Positions 8,929 to 17,368 of a stretch of DNA of 64,000 nt are shown one piece after another. Origin of the DNA: Bacteroidales bacterium (lineage in GTDB: Bacteria > Bacteroidota > Bacteroidia > Bacteroidales > WCHB1-69); the NCBI GenBank assembly GCA_017535665.1, contig JAFXTS010000012.1, forward strand, positions 183,249 through 247,248, written 5' to 3'. Within the stretch, counting starts at the first letter, position 1. Every line of letters begins with the position of its first letter. A model generated the notes under the pieces. It saw only the letters and a program-made list of their open reading frames with translations. It had not been told where the DNA came from and searched no databases. Position numbers and translations under genes: made by a program.

Positions 8929-9576
8929 TTAGTTCTGCTGCGGAGTTTCGGCAGCGGGCTGTGACGTTTCCGAAGTTGCTTCTTCGGCAGCGGGTTCTTC
9001 TTTCTTCTTTTCGTCCTTAAAGAACTGTTTATAAAAGATGATCATTGCGAAGATGCCCACCGTGACGCACGCATCGGCGAAGTTGAAGATGGCGGGGAAG
9101 AAGTACTCACCGCCGAAGCCGGGGAACCATTCGGGGAGCATAAACAGCCTAACATAGATCATATCGACCACGCTGCCGTACATGAAGCGCGGGTCGCCCA
9201 CACCGAGTGCCATGCCGTAGAAGGCCGAATCAATGATATTGCCGATGGCGCCGGCCACAATCAGCGAAAGGGTAATGACGGGCCAGATGCCGATGGTGTT
9301 GGTCTTGATTTTTTTCCAAAGATAATAAATCAGGTAGCCGACCACGCCGATACGGAGGAGCGATAGGGCCAATTTCCCAAAATTATCGCCCCAACTCACG
9401 CCGAAGGCCATGCCTTTGTTCTGCACATAATGCAAGTTGAACCATTCGCCGAGCAGGGGGCGCAGTTCACCCAATTGCATATTGCGCACCACCCACAGCT
9501 TCAGCAGTTGGTCGAGTAGCACGCACACAACAACGATCGCAATGGTAGTGATTGCGAGTTTCCAACTTTTCTTCAC
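8929..9576 (-). CDS. lspA: Lipoprotein signal peptidase (signal peptidase II)
   Basis: 215 residues with four membrane helices. The family signatures are an N-terminal LLDQLLKLWV helix, VQNKGMAFG, then GNIID...GSVVDMI with catalytic Asp138 and FNFADACVTVG with catalytic Asp168. The enzyme cleaves the signal peptide of diacylglyceryl-prolipoproteins in the inner membrane. The 30-residue Glu/Ala-rich tail after the last helix is an extension seen in Bacteroidetes. It lies 8 bases downstream of a TraR/DksA-like gene, an order known in other Bacteroidetes. Confidence 0.95.
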   Translation of the reverse strand: MKKSWKLAITTIAIVVVCVLLDQLLKLWVVRNMQLGELRPLLGEWFNLHYVQNKGMAFGVSWGDNFGKLALSLLRIGVVGYLIYYLWKKIKTNTIGIWPVITLSLIVAGAIGNIIDSAFYGMALGVGDPRFMYGSVVDMIYVRLFMLPEWFPGFGGEYFFPAIFNFADACVTVGIFAMIIFYKQFFKDEKKKEEPAAEEATSETSQPAAETPQQN

Positions 9577-9584
9577 GACAGAGA

Positions 9585-9968
9585 CTATTTTTTAGAGTCC
9601 AGTTTGGCTTCGATGCACATGGTGGCATGGGGCACGCTGAGCAGTCTCTCCTTGGGGATAAGTTTGCCGGTGACGCGGCAGATGCCATACGTTTTGTTCT
9701 CGATGCGCATGAGGGCGGCCTCCAAGTTCTTGATATACTTGAAGAGGCGGGCGGCCTGCTGGGCATTTTCCTCTTTGGCCAGTACCTGGCTGCCCTCTTC
9801 GAGCACTTTGAAGGTCGGGGAGGTGTCCATGGTGTCGTTGCCGGCGTTATTGCAGGCCTCCATATAAACCTCAAGACCCTCGCGGGCTTCCTTTAACTTC
9901 TTTTCTATCAAAGCTTTGAACTCTGCCAATTCCTCATCGGAATATCTTACGGGTTGTTTTTCTTCCAT
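9585..9968 (-). CDS. TraR/DksA-family protein with a degenerate zinc finger
   Basis: 127 residues. A coiled-coil N-terminal half (about 10-90) is followed by the DksA-type signature YGICRVTGKLIPKERL...ATMCIEA. In canonical members this region holds CxxC...CxxC. Here only Cys97 and Cys118 remain; the partners are Thr100 and Ala121, so tetrahedral zinc binding is unlikely. DksA/TraR proteins insert into the RNA polymerase secondary channel. It shares an operon with lspA and has a -7 box 21 bases upstream. Confidence 0.8.
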   Translation of the reverse strand: MEEKQPVRYSDEELAEFKALIEKKLKEAREGLEVYMEACNNAGNDTMDTSPTFKVLEEGSQVLAKEENAQQAARLFKYIKNLEAALMRIENKTYGICRVTGKLIPKERLLSVPHATMCIEAKLDSKK

Positions 9969-9988
9969 AACTTCAGTTTTTTGAGTTG

Positions 9989-9996
9989 CAAAGATA
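9989..9996 (-). promoter_or_regulatory. -7 promoter box for the TraR/DksA-lspA operon
   Basis: On the minus strand the sequence reads TATCTTTG, matching TAnnTTTG, 21 bases before the start codon at 9968. Confidence 0.6.
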
Positions 9997-10035
9997 CTTA
10001 AAATTGTAATACGGCGATGTATTTTTCAAAAAAAA

Positions 10036-11247
10036 CTATTGCGCCAATTTGCGAGCCTCAGAAACGGGGATTTTCTTGCCGTCTTGGAAACTGATGATGA
10101 AGGCGTCGGGGAACTTGGCTTTAGCGGCTTTCAGCAGTTCCTGTGCCGCCGCGTAGGTGGTAGCATTGCCAGAGGTATATTTCCACATCGAATTTTCAAA
10201 ATAGCAGTCCACCTGCTCGAGGCCGGCAAAGCGTTTGTCGGTGACGGCCACCTTGTCGGGCGTCGCGAAGAGTTGCACCTTGAAGCGGATGCCGCTGTTG
10301 TTGTCGGCAGGTTTCTGATTCTCCTTGGTGTTAGTCGATGTGGCCGCTGACGTGTTGGCTTTCTGCTCGTCGGAGGCCTTTTCCTTGTTCTCGGCTTTAT
10401 TCTTATCTTTCTCAGACTCTTTCACTTGATCTTTGTCCTTATCCTTGTCTTTGTTCTCGGTGACCGCTTGTGTCTTGCCTTCTATCTCGTTCTTGTATTC
10501 TTGGAAGGCGCTGGCGACGGCCTCTGCCATTTTGAGTTGCATGGCGGCGTCCATCAGCTGGGCCTCTTCGGTGGGGTTGGAGATGAAGCCGAACTCAATG
10601 AGGATGCTGGGCATGGCGACGGAGTGGAGCACCCAGAAGGAGCCCTGCTGCACCTTTCGGTCGGGGAAGGATGTGACCGACACCAAGTTACGCTGCACCT
10701 TGGCGGCGAATTTGGTAGAGCGGTCGAGGTAGGCATTGGCAAACATCGACAGGATGACGTACGACTCGGGGGAGTTGGGGTCGAAATCGCCATAGTTGGA
10801 CTTGTAGTCGTCTTCGAGCAGGATGGAGGCATTTTCGCGGCGGGCCACCTCGAAGCTATGGTCGGAAACGCCCAGACCCATCACCCAAGTTTCCACGCCT
10901 CGGGCAGACTTGTTTTCTGCGGCATTGCAATGGATGGAGATGAAAAGGTCGGCATGTTTGTTGTTGGCGAAAATGGCTCTGCCCTTTACTGTGGGATAAA
11001 CATCTGTGGTTCTGGTATATAAAACTTCCACATCGGGACATTTTTCCTTGATTCTTTTCCCGATTTCAAGTGCCAATGCAAGCGTAATATCCTTTTCTTT
11101 ACTTTTAGCACCCAACGCTCCAGGGTCTGTTCCGCCGTGTCCTGCGTCAATCACAATTTTCTTAATCTCGTTTTTGGCCTGCGGAAAAACAGGGGAGACG
11201 CAAAAAGAGAGCGCTATGAATAATAAAAAGCAAATTTTTTTGTTCAT
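10036..11247 (-). CDS. N-acetylmuramoyl-L-alanine amidase (Amidase_3) with SPOR-like C-terminus
   Basis: 403 residues from the ATG at 11247, which begins the signal peptide MNKKICFLLFIALSF; an ATG nine bases upstream is less likely. The catalytic domain (about 30-245) shows the zinc-binding VIDAGHGGTDPGALG and the SIHCNA motif of Amidase_3. A Lys/Asp/Glu-rich low-complexity linker (about 260-310) leads to a terminal SPOR-like domain (about 318-400). The enzyme cuts the bond between MurNAc and the stem peptide, typically during cell separation. It is transcribed divergently from the LptD-like gene. Confidence 0.92.
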   Translation of the reverse strand: MNKKICFLLFIALSFCVSPVFPQAKNEIKKIVIDAGHGGTDPGALGAKSKEKDITLALALEIGKRIKEKCPDVEVLYTRTTDVYPTVKGRAIFANNKHADLFISIHCNAAENKSARGVETWVMGLGVSDHSFEVARRENASILLEDDYKSNYGDFDPNSPESYVILSMFANAYLDRSTKFAAKVQRNLVSVTSFPDRKVQQGSFWVLHSVAMPSILIEFGFISNPTEEAQLMDAAMQLKMAEAVASAFQEYKNEIEGKTQAVTENKDKDKDKDQVKESEKDKNKAENKEKASDEQKANTSAATSTNTKENQKPADNNSGIRFKVQLFATPDKVAVTDKRFAGLEQVDCYFENSMWKYTSGNATTYAAAQELLKAAKAKFPDAFIISFQDGKKIPVSEARKLAQ

Positions 11248-11264
11248 AATGGGCAAAATTTGTG

Positions 11265-11272
11265 TAATTTTG
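11265..11272 (+). promoter_or_regulatory. -7 promoter box for the LptD-like gene
   Basis: TAATTTTG on the plus strand, with a TTG 22 bases upstream at 11240-11242, close to the preferred -33 spacing. It lies within the divergent intergenic region. Confidence 0.6.
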
Positions 11273-11290
11273 GTGCTTTTTTCAAAGTTA

Positions 11291-11298
11291 CAAAGATA
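11291..11298 (-). promoter_or_regulatory. -7 promoter box for the amidase gene
   Basis: TATCTTTG on the minus strand, 44 bases upstream of the amidase start at 11247. Together with the plus-strand box at 11265 it makes an overlapping divergent promoter pair. Confidence 0.55.
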
Positions 11299-11327
11299 TT
11301 ATAAAAAAACAACTCAGAAAGTCACTG

Positions 11328-14030
11328 ATGCCATTAATAATCAACGGTCGATTGTTATTTATATTGCGATTCACTATCGCAATGATTATCAGTGTTTTAC
11401 CTTATCTTTTATCCGCACAAGAAACCCTTCCTGAGCCGCCTGACAGCACTTTAAGTGTAGCGGTTAGCACCGACAGCCTCGCATTTTCTGCCTCGGAAGA
11501 TTCGACTGTTTTGCGCGATTCTGACACCGTTTATAAGAAAATTTCACGCGATGCCATCGAAAAAAGAGTCACCTACGAGGCGCAAGACTCCATTGTGGTG
11601 GACTTGAAAAACCGCGTCACCTACCTTTTCGGAAATGCCGTGGTATATTATGACGACATTGAGTTGCGCGCCGACTTCATTCAGATGGGGTTTGAGGACC
11701 AGGAGTTGTATGCTACGGGCATTGCCGATTCGGTGGGCAACATGCATGGCTATCCTACCTTCAAGCAGGGAGAGACCTTTTTCAGGGCCCATGAAATCAA
11801 GTATAACTTCCAGACCACCAAAGGTGTTATCAGTCACGTGATTACGGTGGAGGGAGAGGGTTATATTCATGGTGAGAAAATCAAGAAATTGGACGACAAC
11901 ACCTCGTTCATCCGCAAGGGCAAATACACCACTTGCGAACTTGACCACCCGCACTTTGAGATTGCCTTCACCAAGGCGAAAGTGATTCCTGATGACAAAA
12001 TCGTAACGGGACCGGCCTACCTGAGTTTTGGCGGTGTGCCGACCATCATTGCCATTCCGTTCGGCTATTTCCCCATCAAGAAAGGACGGCGGTCGGGTAT
12101 CATCATGCCCACCATCGGTGAGACCTCCAACCGAGGATTCTACTTGGAAAATTTCGGCTACTATTTCGGCATCAGCGACAACTTCGATCTGGTATTGGCG
12201 GGCGACATTTACACCAACGGCAGCTGGGCGGTGAAGATGCGCTCCAACTATGTGGTACGATACAAGTGCGCCGGCAACCTCCACATAGGCTTTGCCCAAA
12301 ACTTCTTCGGTGAAAAACTCGACAACTCCCGTTACAAAACCAACGACTTCAAGATTCAATGGGAGCACAAGCAGGATGCCAAGTCGCATCCCACCACCCG
12401 CTTTTCAGCCCATGTGGATATCATCAGCAGCACCTTCAACAAATACAATCCCTCCAGCGTTGAAGACTATCTTTCCAACCAATACACCTCCAAACTCAAC
12501 CTCTCGACGAGCGCGAAAGGTGTGTTTTTCGTAGATATCACCGCCTCCTACACCCAGAGCACCAAGACCGGCCAGGTGAACCTCTCACTGCCAGACCTGA
12601 GCATGTCGGTCAACCAGTTCTATCCTTTCCGCAAGAAGAACAAGTCTAAACTGAAGTGGTACGACAACATCTCCATGAAATGGAGTTCGCAGCTCACCAA
12701 CCAACTCAACACGCAGGACTCGCTGATCCTGCGGCCTGAGACCTGGCAGAACTTACAATTCGGGATGCGGCATTCCATCCCCATCACCATCCCCATCAAA
12801 ATCGCGAAGCTCATCAACTGGAACACCACCATCAATTTCACCGAAAAATGGTACCTCCAGCGTGAGCGCCAAGAATTCGACTCCATCATGCAGGAAGATA
12901 TCTCCACCTACTATGTCAACCGCGTCATGGAGCGCAACTTTTATGCCTTGCACGACCTCAGCTTATCCACCTCCCTCACCACCAAAATTTATTTCCTCTA
13001 CCAGTCGAAAAAAGAGAAAGGCCCCGCGCTGCGCCACGTGATGACGCCGTTGTTGAGTTTCACCTACTCCCCTAACCTGAGCGGCAATACCTTCGGGCAA
13101 TATATCAATCCGCTGACCGGTGAAACCATCAATTATTCCTATTTCGCCAATTCCATCTATGGCGGGGTGAACAACCGCAATTCGGCCATCGCCCAGTTCA
13201 GCATCGCCAACAATGTGGAGATGAAGGTGCGGTCGCGCAAGGACACCATTACCGGCATGAAGAAAATCGTGCTGCTCGACAACCTGACCGTGGGCTTCCA
13301 CTACGACTTCTTCGCCGACTCGCTCCGTTGGTCGCCATTGACCATATCAGGACGTACCACCCTGTTCAAGCAACTCTATATCACCTTCGGTATCAACTTC
13401 GACCCCTACTGCTATGACGAGCGCGGCGTACGCGTCAATCGCACCGAATGGAAGGAGAACCACCGGCTGATGCGATTCTCCAACTCCGACCTCAACCTTA
13501 GTCTGAACTGGACCATCAACAACGACTATTTCAAAGGGAAAAAGGATAAGAAAAAGCAGGAGGAGCCACAGGAAGAACAGATCTTTACCGAAAACACACT
13601 AGGAATGCCCTCCAAGCGGCCTGACTTCAGCAACCCGTGGTCCATCACGCTCAGTTACACCTTCACCTATACTGTCAAGGACAACATCTACCACTATATG
13701 AACCCCATCTACTACTCGCTCTACAACGTCACCGACGAAGATGCAGAACGGTCGCATACCGGCAAAATCGTGCAGACCTTGAATGTCAGCGGCGACTTCA
13801 ACGTCACCAAAAAGTGGAAAATCGGTTTCACGACGGGCTACGACTTCCAGCAGAAAAAGTTCTCCTACACCTCTATTGACATCTACCGCGACCTGCACTG
13901 CTGGGAGATGCGATTCAACTGGATACCCTTCGGCTACCGGCGCGGTTTCAGCTTCACTATCAACGTGAAAGCCTCTGTGCTGCAAGACCTCAAGTGGAAC
14001 AAGAAAAAAGATTTCCGAGAAAATTTATAA
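11328..14030 (+). CDS. lptD: LptD-like outer-membrane LPS assembly protein
   Basis: 900 residues. An N-terminal signal region runs to the AQ near residue 31 (an internal Met at about residue 19 is an alternative start). An OstA/LptA-like beta-jellyroll segment spans about 75-230, followed by a long region of alternating beta strands typical of the LptD barrel, including FPIKKGRRSGIIMPTIG. LptD places lipopolysaccharide in the outer leaflet. The gene is divergent from the amidase and upstream of lipid A genes (lpxK, acyltransferase, GT9). The Lys/Glu-rich insert near 725-745 is probably a loop. Confidence 0.87.
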   Translation: MPLIINGRLLFILRFTIAMIISVLPYLLSAQETLPEPPDSTLSVAVSTDSLAFSASEDSTVLRDSDTVYKKISRDAIEKRVTYEAQDSIVVDLKNRVTYLFGNAVVYYDDIELRADFIQMGFEDQELYATGIADSVGNMHGYPTFKQGETFFRAHEIKYNFQTTKGVISHVITVEGEGYIHGEKIKKLDDNTSFIRKGKYTTCELDHPHFEIAFTKAKVIPDDKIVTGPAYLSFGGVPTIIAIPFGYFPIKKGRRSGIIMPTIGETSNRGFYLENFGYYFGISDNFDLVLAGDIYTNGSWAVKMRSNYVVRYKCAGNLHIGFAQNFFGEKLDNSRYKTNDFKIQWEHKQDAKSHPTTRFSAHVDIISSTFNKYNPSSVEDYLSNQYTSKLNLSTSAKGVFFVDITASYTQSTKTGQVNLSLPDLSMSVNQFYPFRKKNKSKLKWYDNISMKWSSQLTNQLNTQDSLILRPETWQNLQFGMRHSIPITIPIKIAKLINWNTTINFTEKWYLQRERQEFDSIMQEDISTYYVNRVMERNFYALHDLSLSTSLTTKIYFLYQSKKEKGPALRHVMTPLLSFTYSPNLSGNTFGQYINPLTGETINYSYFANSIYGGVNNRNSAIAQFSIANNVEMKVRSRKDTITGMKKIVLLDNLTVGFHYDFFADSLRWSPLTISGRTTLFKQLYITFGINFDPYCYDERGVRVNRTEWKENHRLMRFSNSDLNLSLNWTINNDYFKGKKDKKKQEEPQEEQIFTENTLGMPSKRPDFSNPWSITLSYTFTYTVKDNIYHYMNPIYYSLYNVTDEDAERSHTGKIVQTLNVSGDFNVTKKWKIGFTTGYDFQQKKFSYTSIDIYRDLHCWEMRFNWIPFGYRRGFSFTINVKASVLQDLKWNKKKDFRENL

Positions 14031-14080
14031 AAAAATAATCCTACGACCCAAGGTTTCAAAGAATAATTCCGTTTTAAACC

Positions 14081-14641
14081 ATGTCGAAACACCCCACAGA
14101 CGACCAGCTCAAAGCAGTGATTGCTGAGTGCAAAGCCGGAAAAAGAAAGGCGCAGCACCTGTTTTTCAAGCTGTTTTTTGGCACGGCGATGTCCATCTGC
14201 ATGCGTTATGCCAAGGACAGGGAAGAGGCGGAAGACATGTTGAATGAAGGGTTTTTGAAGGTCTTCACACAGATTGGTAAATATGAAGAAGGCGGGTCTT
14301 TCGACGCATGGTTTAAGAAAGTCATCATCAACACTGCAATCGACTACCAACGGAAATACAAGACACTCACTCCCACCACCTCCCTTGACGAACTACCCGA
14401 GAACCTCCAAACCTCACCGACCGAAAACGAAGCCCTTGCAAAAATCAGCACCGACGAACTCCTCGAACTCATCCAGCAGCTGCCCCCCACTTCCAGAAGC
14501 GTGTTCAACCTATACGTCTTCGAAGAGTACCCCCACGCTGAAATCGCCAAAATGCTCAACATGAAAGAGGGGACCTCCTATTGGCATCTCAATTTTGCCC
14601 GCAATAAATTAAAAGAACTCATCACAGAAAGAAACCACTAA
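14081..14641 (+). CDS. ECF-type RNA polymerase sigma factor
   Basis: 186 residues. Region 2 spans about 25-95 (MRYAKDREEAEDMLNEGFLKVF; then a FDAWFKKVIINTAIDYQRK helix). Region 4 spans about 125-180 with a helix-turn-helix (VFNLYVFEEYPHAEIAKMLNM). It should direct RNA polymerase to a small regulon. A short membrane protein begins one base after its stop codon and is a likely anti-sigma partner. No promoter is obvious in the 50 bases after the LptD-like stop codon. Confidence 0.9.
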   Translation: MSKHPTDDQLKAVIAECKAGKRKAQHLFFKLFFGTAMSICMRYAKDREEAEDMLNEGFLKVFTQIGKYEEGGSFDAWFKKVIINTAIDYQRKYKTLTPTTSLDELPENLQTSPTENEALAKISTDELLELIQQLPPTSRSVFNLYVFEEYPHAEIAKMLNMKEGTSYWHLNFARNKLKELITERNH

Positions 14642-14642
14642 A

Positions 14643-15149
14643 ATGTCTGATTTCGACCAACTTATCAAAGAAAAAGTCAACTCCAAAGAGTACTCCTATT
14701 CTGCCAAAAATTGGCAGAGTTTCACCCAAAAAGCAGGGTGGAAGGGAGGTTTTATGCTCCTGCACGGCTTACTTACGGGGGCGGCCGTTGTGGCTGCCGC
14801 AGTTGGCGTTTATGTGGCGGTACGATTGACGGGCAACGAGACACAGCAGTCCACTCCTCCCACACAGGACAAGCCTGATACAGAAATTGTTATGGAGCAG
14901 GATAGTCTGGCAGAAGCCGATCAACTTGTGGCAGAAGAGGTGGCGGAAATGCAGACCGAAAGCACGCCCTCTCAGACTACCCACCACAACGGAGGCGCAA
15001 CACCGAAAGCTGATGCCACGCCAGCAGAAGTGCCCGCAACCGACACTGTGGCCAAAAAGCCGGCACCGGTCAAAAAGCCTGTGAGAAGAGAGCGTATCAC
15101 CCGCATTTTTGAGATCAACACCGACACAATTCCGTCAAACGATTTTTAG
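14643..15149 (+). CDS. Small single-pass membrane protein, possible anti-sigma factor
   Basis: 168 residues. A polar cytoplasmic N-terminus of about 35 residues precedes one membrane helix (about 38-60). After it comes a Thr/Pro/Ala/Glu-rich low-complexity tail (65-150) and a short conserved-looking end (ERITRIFEINTDTIPSNDF). No named domain is recognised. The start codon lies one base after the ECF sigma stop, so the two are translationally coupled. Membrane topology and coupling suggest an anti-sigma function, but the N-terminal domain is too short to match a known anti-sigma fold. Confidence 0.65.
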   Translation: MSDFDQLIKEKVNSKEYSYSAKNWQSFTQKAGWKGGFMLLHGLLTGAAVVAAAVGVYVAVRLTGNETQQSTPPTQDKPDTEIVMEQDSLAEADQLVAEEVAEMQTESTPSQTTHHNGGATPKADATPAEVPATDTVAKKPAPVKKPVRRERITRIFEINTDTIPSNDF

Positions 15150-15173
15150 GAAACGCCATTCATAAAAAAGTTG

Positions 15174-15181
15174 TATCTTTG
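15174..15181 (+). promoter_or_regulatory. -7 promoter box for the acyltransferase-GT9-lpxK operon
   Basis: TATCTTTG matches TAnnTTTG exactly and ends 23 bases before the ATG at 15205. Confidence 0.65.
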
Positions 15182-15204
15182 CACCCGAAATTAGGGAGCA
15201 TAGT

Positions 15205-16359
15205 ATGACCGATCACTTCGATTCCATCCGACATTTCAATCAGCAGGAACTGCCCGCTGCCATACAGGAGATTTTCAGCGATAAGCGGGTGATTCGTGTT
15301 CTTGACCAATATGGTTATGGCCTTTCCGTTGAGGAACTCAAAAAGCAGAATTTCAATACATTGTACGACTTTCAGAAGGGGGCGTTGGGGCAGTTTTTGA
15401 AGAACTTTTCCGACCGCACCACCACGGAAGTGCATTTTAGCGGACTGGAAAACATCGACCCCAACCGATCCTACTTGTACATCGCCAACCACCGTGACAT
15501 CATCATGGATTCGGCCTACTTGCAGCTCTATTTCTTTCAAAACAACGTCAATTCATCGAAGATTGCCATTGGCGACAATCTCGTGCCCGAGCCTCTTTTT
15601 CTCACGATAGCGAAGGCCAACAAGATGTTTTTGGTGAAACGGAGTGCTTCGTTGCGCGAGAAGCTGCTCAACTCAAAAGAGTTGTCGGAGTACATCCATC
15701 AAGGGATGACCGTGGAGAAGGAGTCGGTATGGATTGCGCAAAGAAATGGCAGAACGAAGAACGGCATTGACCTTACCCAGCAAGGACTGCTCAAAATGCT
15801 GACCTATTGGGATGAAAATCGCGATGTGTTGGACATCCTGCAAGAGATGAACATCACCCCGCTTACCGTTTCATACGAATATGAGCCTTGCGACCAACTG
15901 AAAGCCAGAGAGTTGGCACTTTCTGAAAAAGAAAAATACGTCAAGAAACCGGGAGAAGACTTCAACAGCATCTGTCAGGGCATTTTTGGATTCAAAGGGA
16001 ACGTTCACCTGGTCATCGGGCAGCCCATCAACGATGAAATTGCCAAGATAGACCGCAATCTGCGCAAAAACGACAAACTGACGGCTGTTGCGAAGCTCAT
16101 CGACCAACAAATCTACTCTAACTACCACCTGTATGCCACCAACTACATTGCCTACGATGCCCTTGAACAATGCCAAAAATTTGCAGAGTATTACACCGAA
16201 AAACAGAAAGAAGAGTTCCTACAATACATCCACAAACAATCTATCATTGAGGATGTTAATGCAGAAAAAATGGAAAATTATCTGCTCAACATCTATGCCA
16301 ATCCTGTCAAGACTAAAATTGGCGGGAGCATCATTCCTACTGAAGAAAACGATTGGTAA
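15205..16359 (+). CDS. Glycerophosphate acyltransferase-family protein
   Basis: 384 residues. The acyltransferase catalytic block reads ANHRDIIMD (His96; the acidic partner is Asp98 or Asp102, a variant of the usual HX4D). Downstream is a segment like the glycerol-binding block (FLVKRSAS). Such enzymes transfer fatty acyl groups to glycerol phosphate or a similar acceptor. It is longer than PlsC (about 240) and has a C-terminal helical extension rich in Tyr, Glu and Lys. It begins an operon with a GT9 glycosyltransferase and lpxK, so a role in membrane lipid or lipid A synthesis fits. Confidence 0.8.
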   Translation: MTDHFDSIRHFNQQELPAAIQEIFSDKRVIRVLDQYGYGLSVEELKKQNFNTLYDFQKGALGQFLKNFSDRTTTEVHFSGLENIDPNRSYLYIANHRDIIMDSAYLQLYFFQNNVNSSKIAIGDNLVPEPLFLTIAKANKMFLVKRSASLREKLLNSKELSEYIHQGMTVEKESVWIAQRNGRTKNGIDLTQQGLLKMLTYWDENRDVLDILQEMNITPLTVSYEYEPCDQLKARELALSEKEKYVKKPGEDFNSICQGIFGFKGNVHLVIGQPINDEIAKIDRNLRKNDKLTAVAKLIDQQIYSNYHLYATNYIAYDALEQCQKFAEYYTEKQKEEFLQYIHKQSIIEDVNAEKMENYLLNIYANPVKTKIGGSIIPTEENDW

Positions 16360-16360
16360 T

Positions 16361-17368
16361 ATGAACGATCAACAACCTCCGTCGCCCCAGAAAATCCTCA
16401 TTATCCGATTTAGTTCTATTGGAGACATTGTGCTCACTACACCGGTAGTTCGTGCCATCAAGCAGCAGATTCCCGGCGTATCGGTGCATTTTTTAGTGAG
16501 AAAGGGGAATGAGATTTTGGTGAACAACAATCCCTATATCGACCAAGTTCATCTCTATGAAAAAGGGGGCTCTACTTTGTTGGAATCTCTTAAAAAAGAG
16601 CACTTTGACTTTGTTGTAGATTTACAGAAGAGCCATCGTTCGAGGAAGATTGCCCGTAAGTTGCACTGTCCGCACAGCTCGTTCCCGAAATGCAACTTTA
16701 TGAAAGCGATTTTTGTGCGCACGAAGATCAACTTCTTGCCTGCCGTGCACATTGTGGACCGGTATTTTGCTGCGGTAAAACGCCTTGGGGTGGTGAACGA
16801 CGGGAAAGGGTTAGACTATTTCATTCCCGAGAGTGACCGATTTGACGTGCAGGATCTGCCGGCGGGTTTTGAAGACGGCTACATTGCCGTGGCCATCGGT
16901 GCGAAACACGCCACCAAGAAGATTCCCGTGACCAAAATCATAGAGATTGGCAATCTGCTGTTCAAGCCGATGGTGCTGTTGGGTGACAAGCAGGATCGTG
17001 CCGTAGGGGATGAAATCGCCCGACAGATGAACGGTAAGGCGCTGAACCTCTGCGGGGAGTACAACCTCAACACCTCCGCTTCCATCATCGAGCAGAGCGA
17101 CTGTGTGCTGACCGGCGACACGGGGCTGATGCACATCGCCGCTGCCTTACACAAGCCCATCACCTCACTGTGGGGCAACACTGTACCCGAATTAGGCATG
17201 TACCCCTATACGGCTCCCGGAGCGCCCGAATGCCGGATTTTTGAAATCCCCTATCTGAAATGCCGGCCCTGCTCCAAACTCGGGTTCAACAAATGTCCAC
17301 ACAAACATTTCAAGTGCATGAACCTCATCTCCTCGTATGAGGTGGCCGATTGGATTAACCAGTTCTGA
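16361..17368 (+). CDS. Glycosyltransferase family 9 (heptosyltransferase-like)
   Basis: 335 residues from ATG 16361, one base after the acyltransferase stop codon; an in-frame upstream extension inside that gene is not credible. The N-terminus KILIIRFSSIGDIVLTTPV and the later CVLTGDTGLMHIAAAL are GT9 signatures. GT9 enzymes add heptose or related sugars to the LPS inner core. Cysteines near the end (KCRPCSKLGFNKCPHKHFKC) form a cluster of unknown meaning. The operon with lpxK supports an LPS-core role; whether the donor is heptose cannot be told. Confidence 0.88.
   Translation: MNDQQPPSPQKILIIRFSSIGDIVLTTPVVRAIKQQIPGVSVHFLVRKGNEILVNNNPYIDQVHLYEKGGSTLLESLKKEHFDFVVDLQKSHRSRKIARKLHCPHSSFPKCNFMKAIFVRTKINFLPAVHIVDRYFAAVKRLGVVNDGKGLDYFIPESDRFDVQDLPAGFEDGYIAVAIGAKHATKKIPVTKIIEIGNLLFKPMVLLGDKQDRAVGDEIARQMNGKALNLCGEYNLNTSASIIEQSDCVLTGDTGLMHIAAALHKPITSLWGNTVPELGMYPYTAPGAPECRIFEIPYLKCRPCSKLGFNKCPHKHFKCMNLISSYEVADWINQF

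Noticed and set aside
16088..16360. Upstream extension of the GT9 glycosyltransferase
   Set aside because: It lies inside the acyltransferase gene in another frame and has the Asn/Lys/Thr-rich look of a shadow; ATG 16361 directly precedes the GT9 motif.
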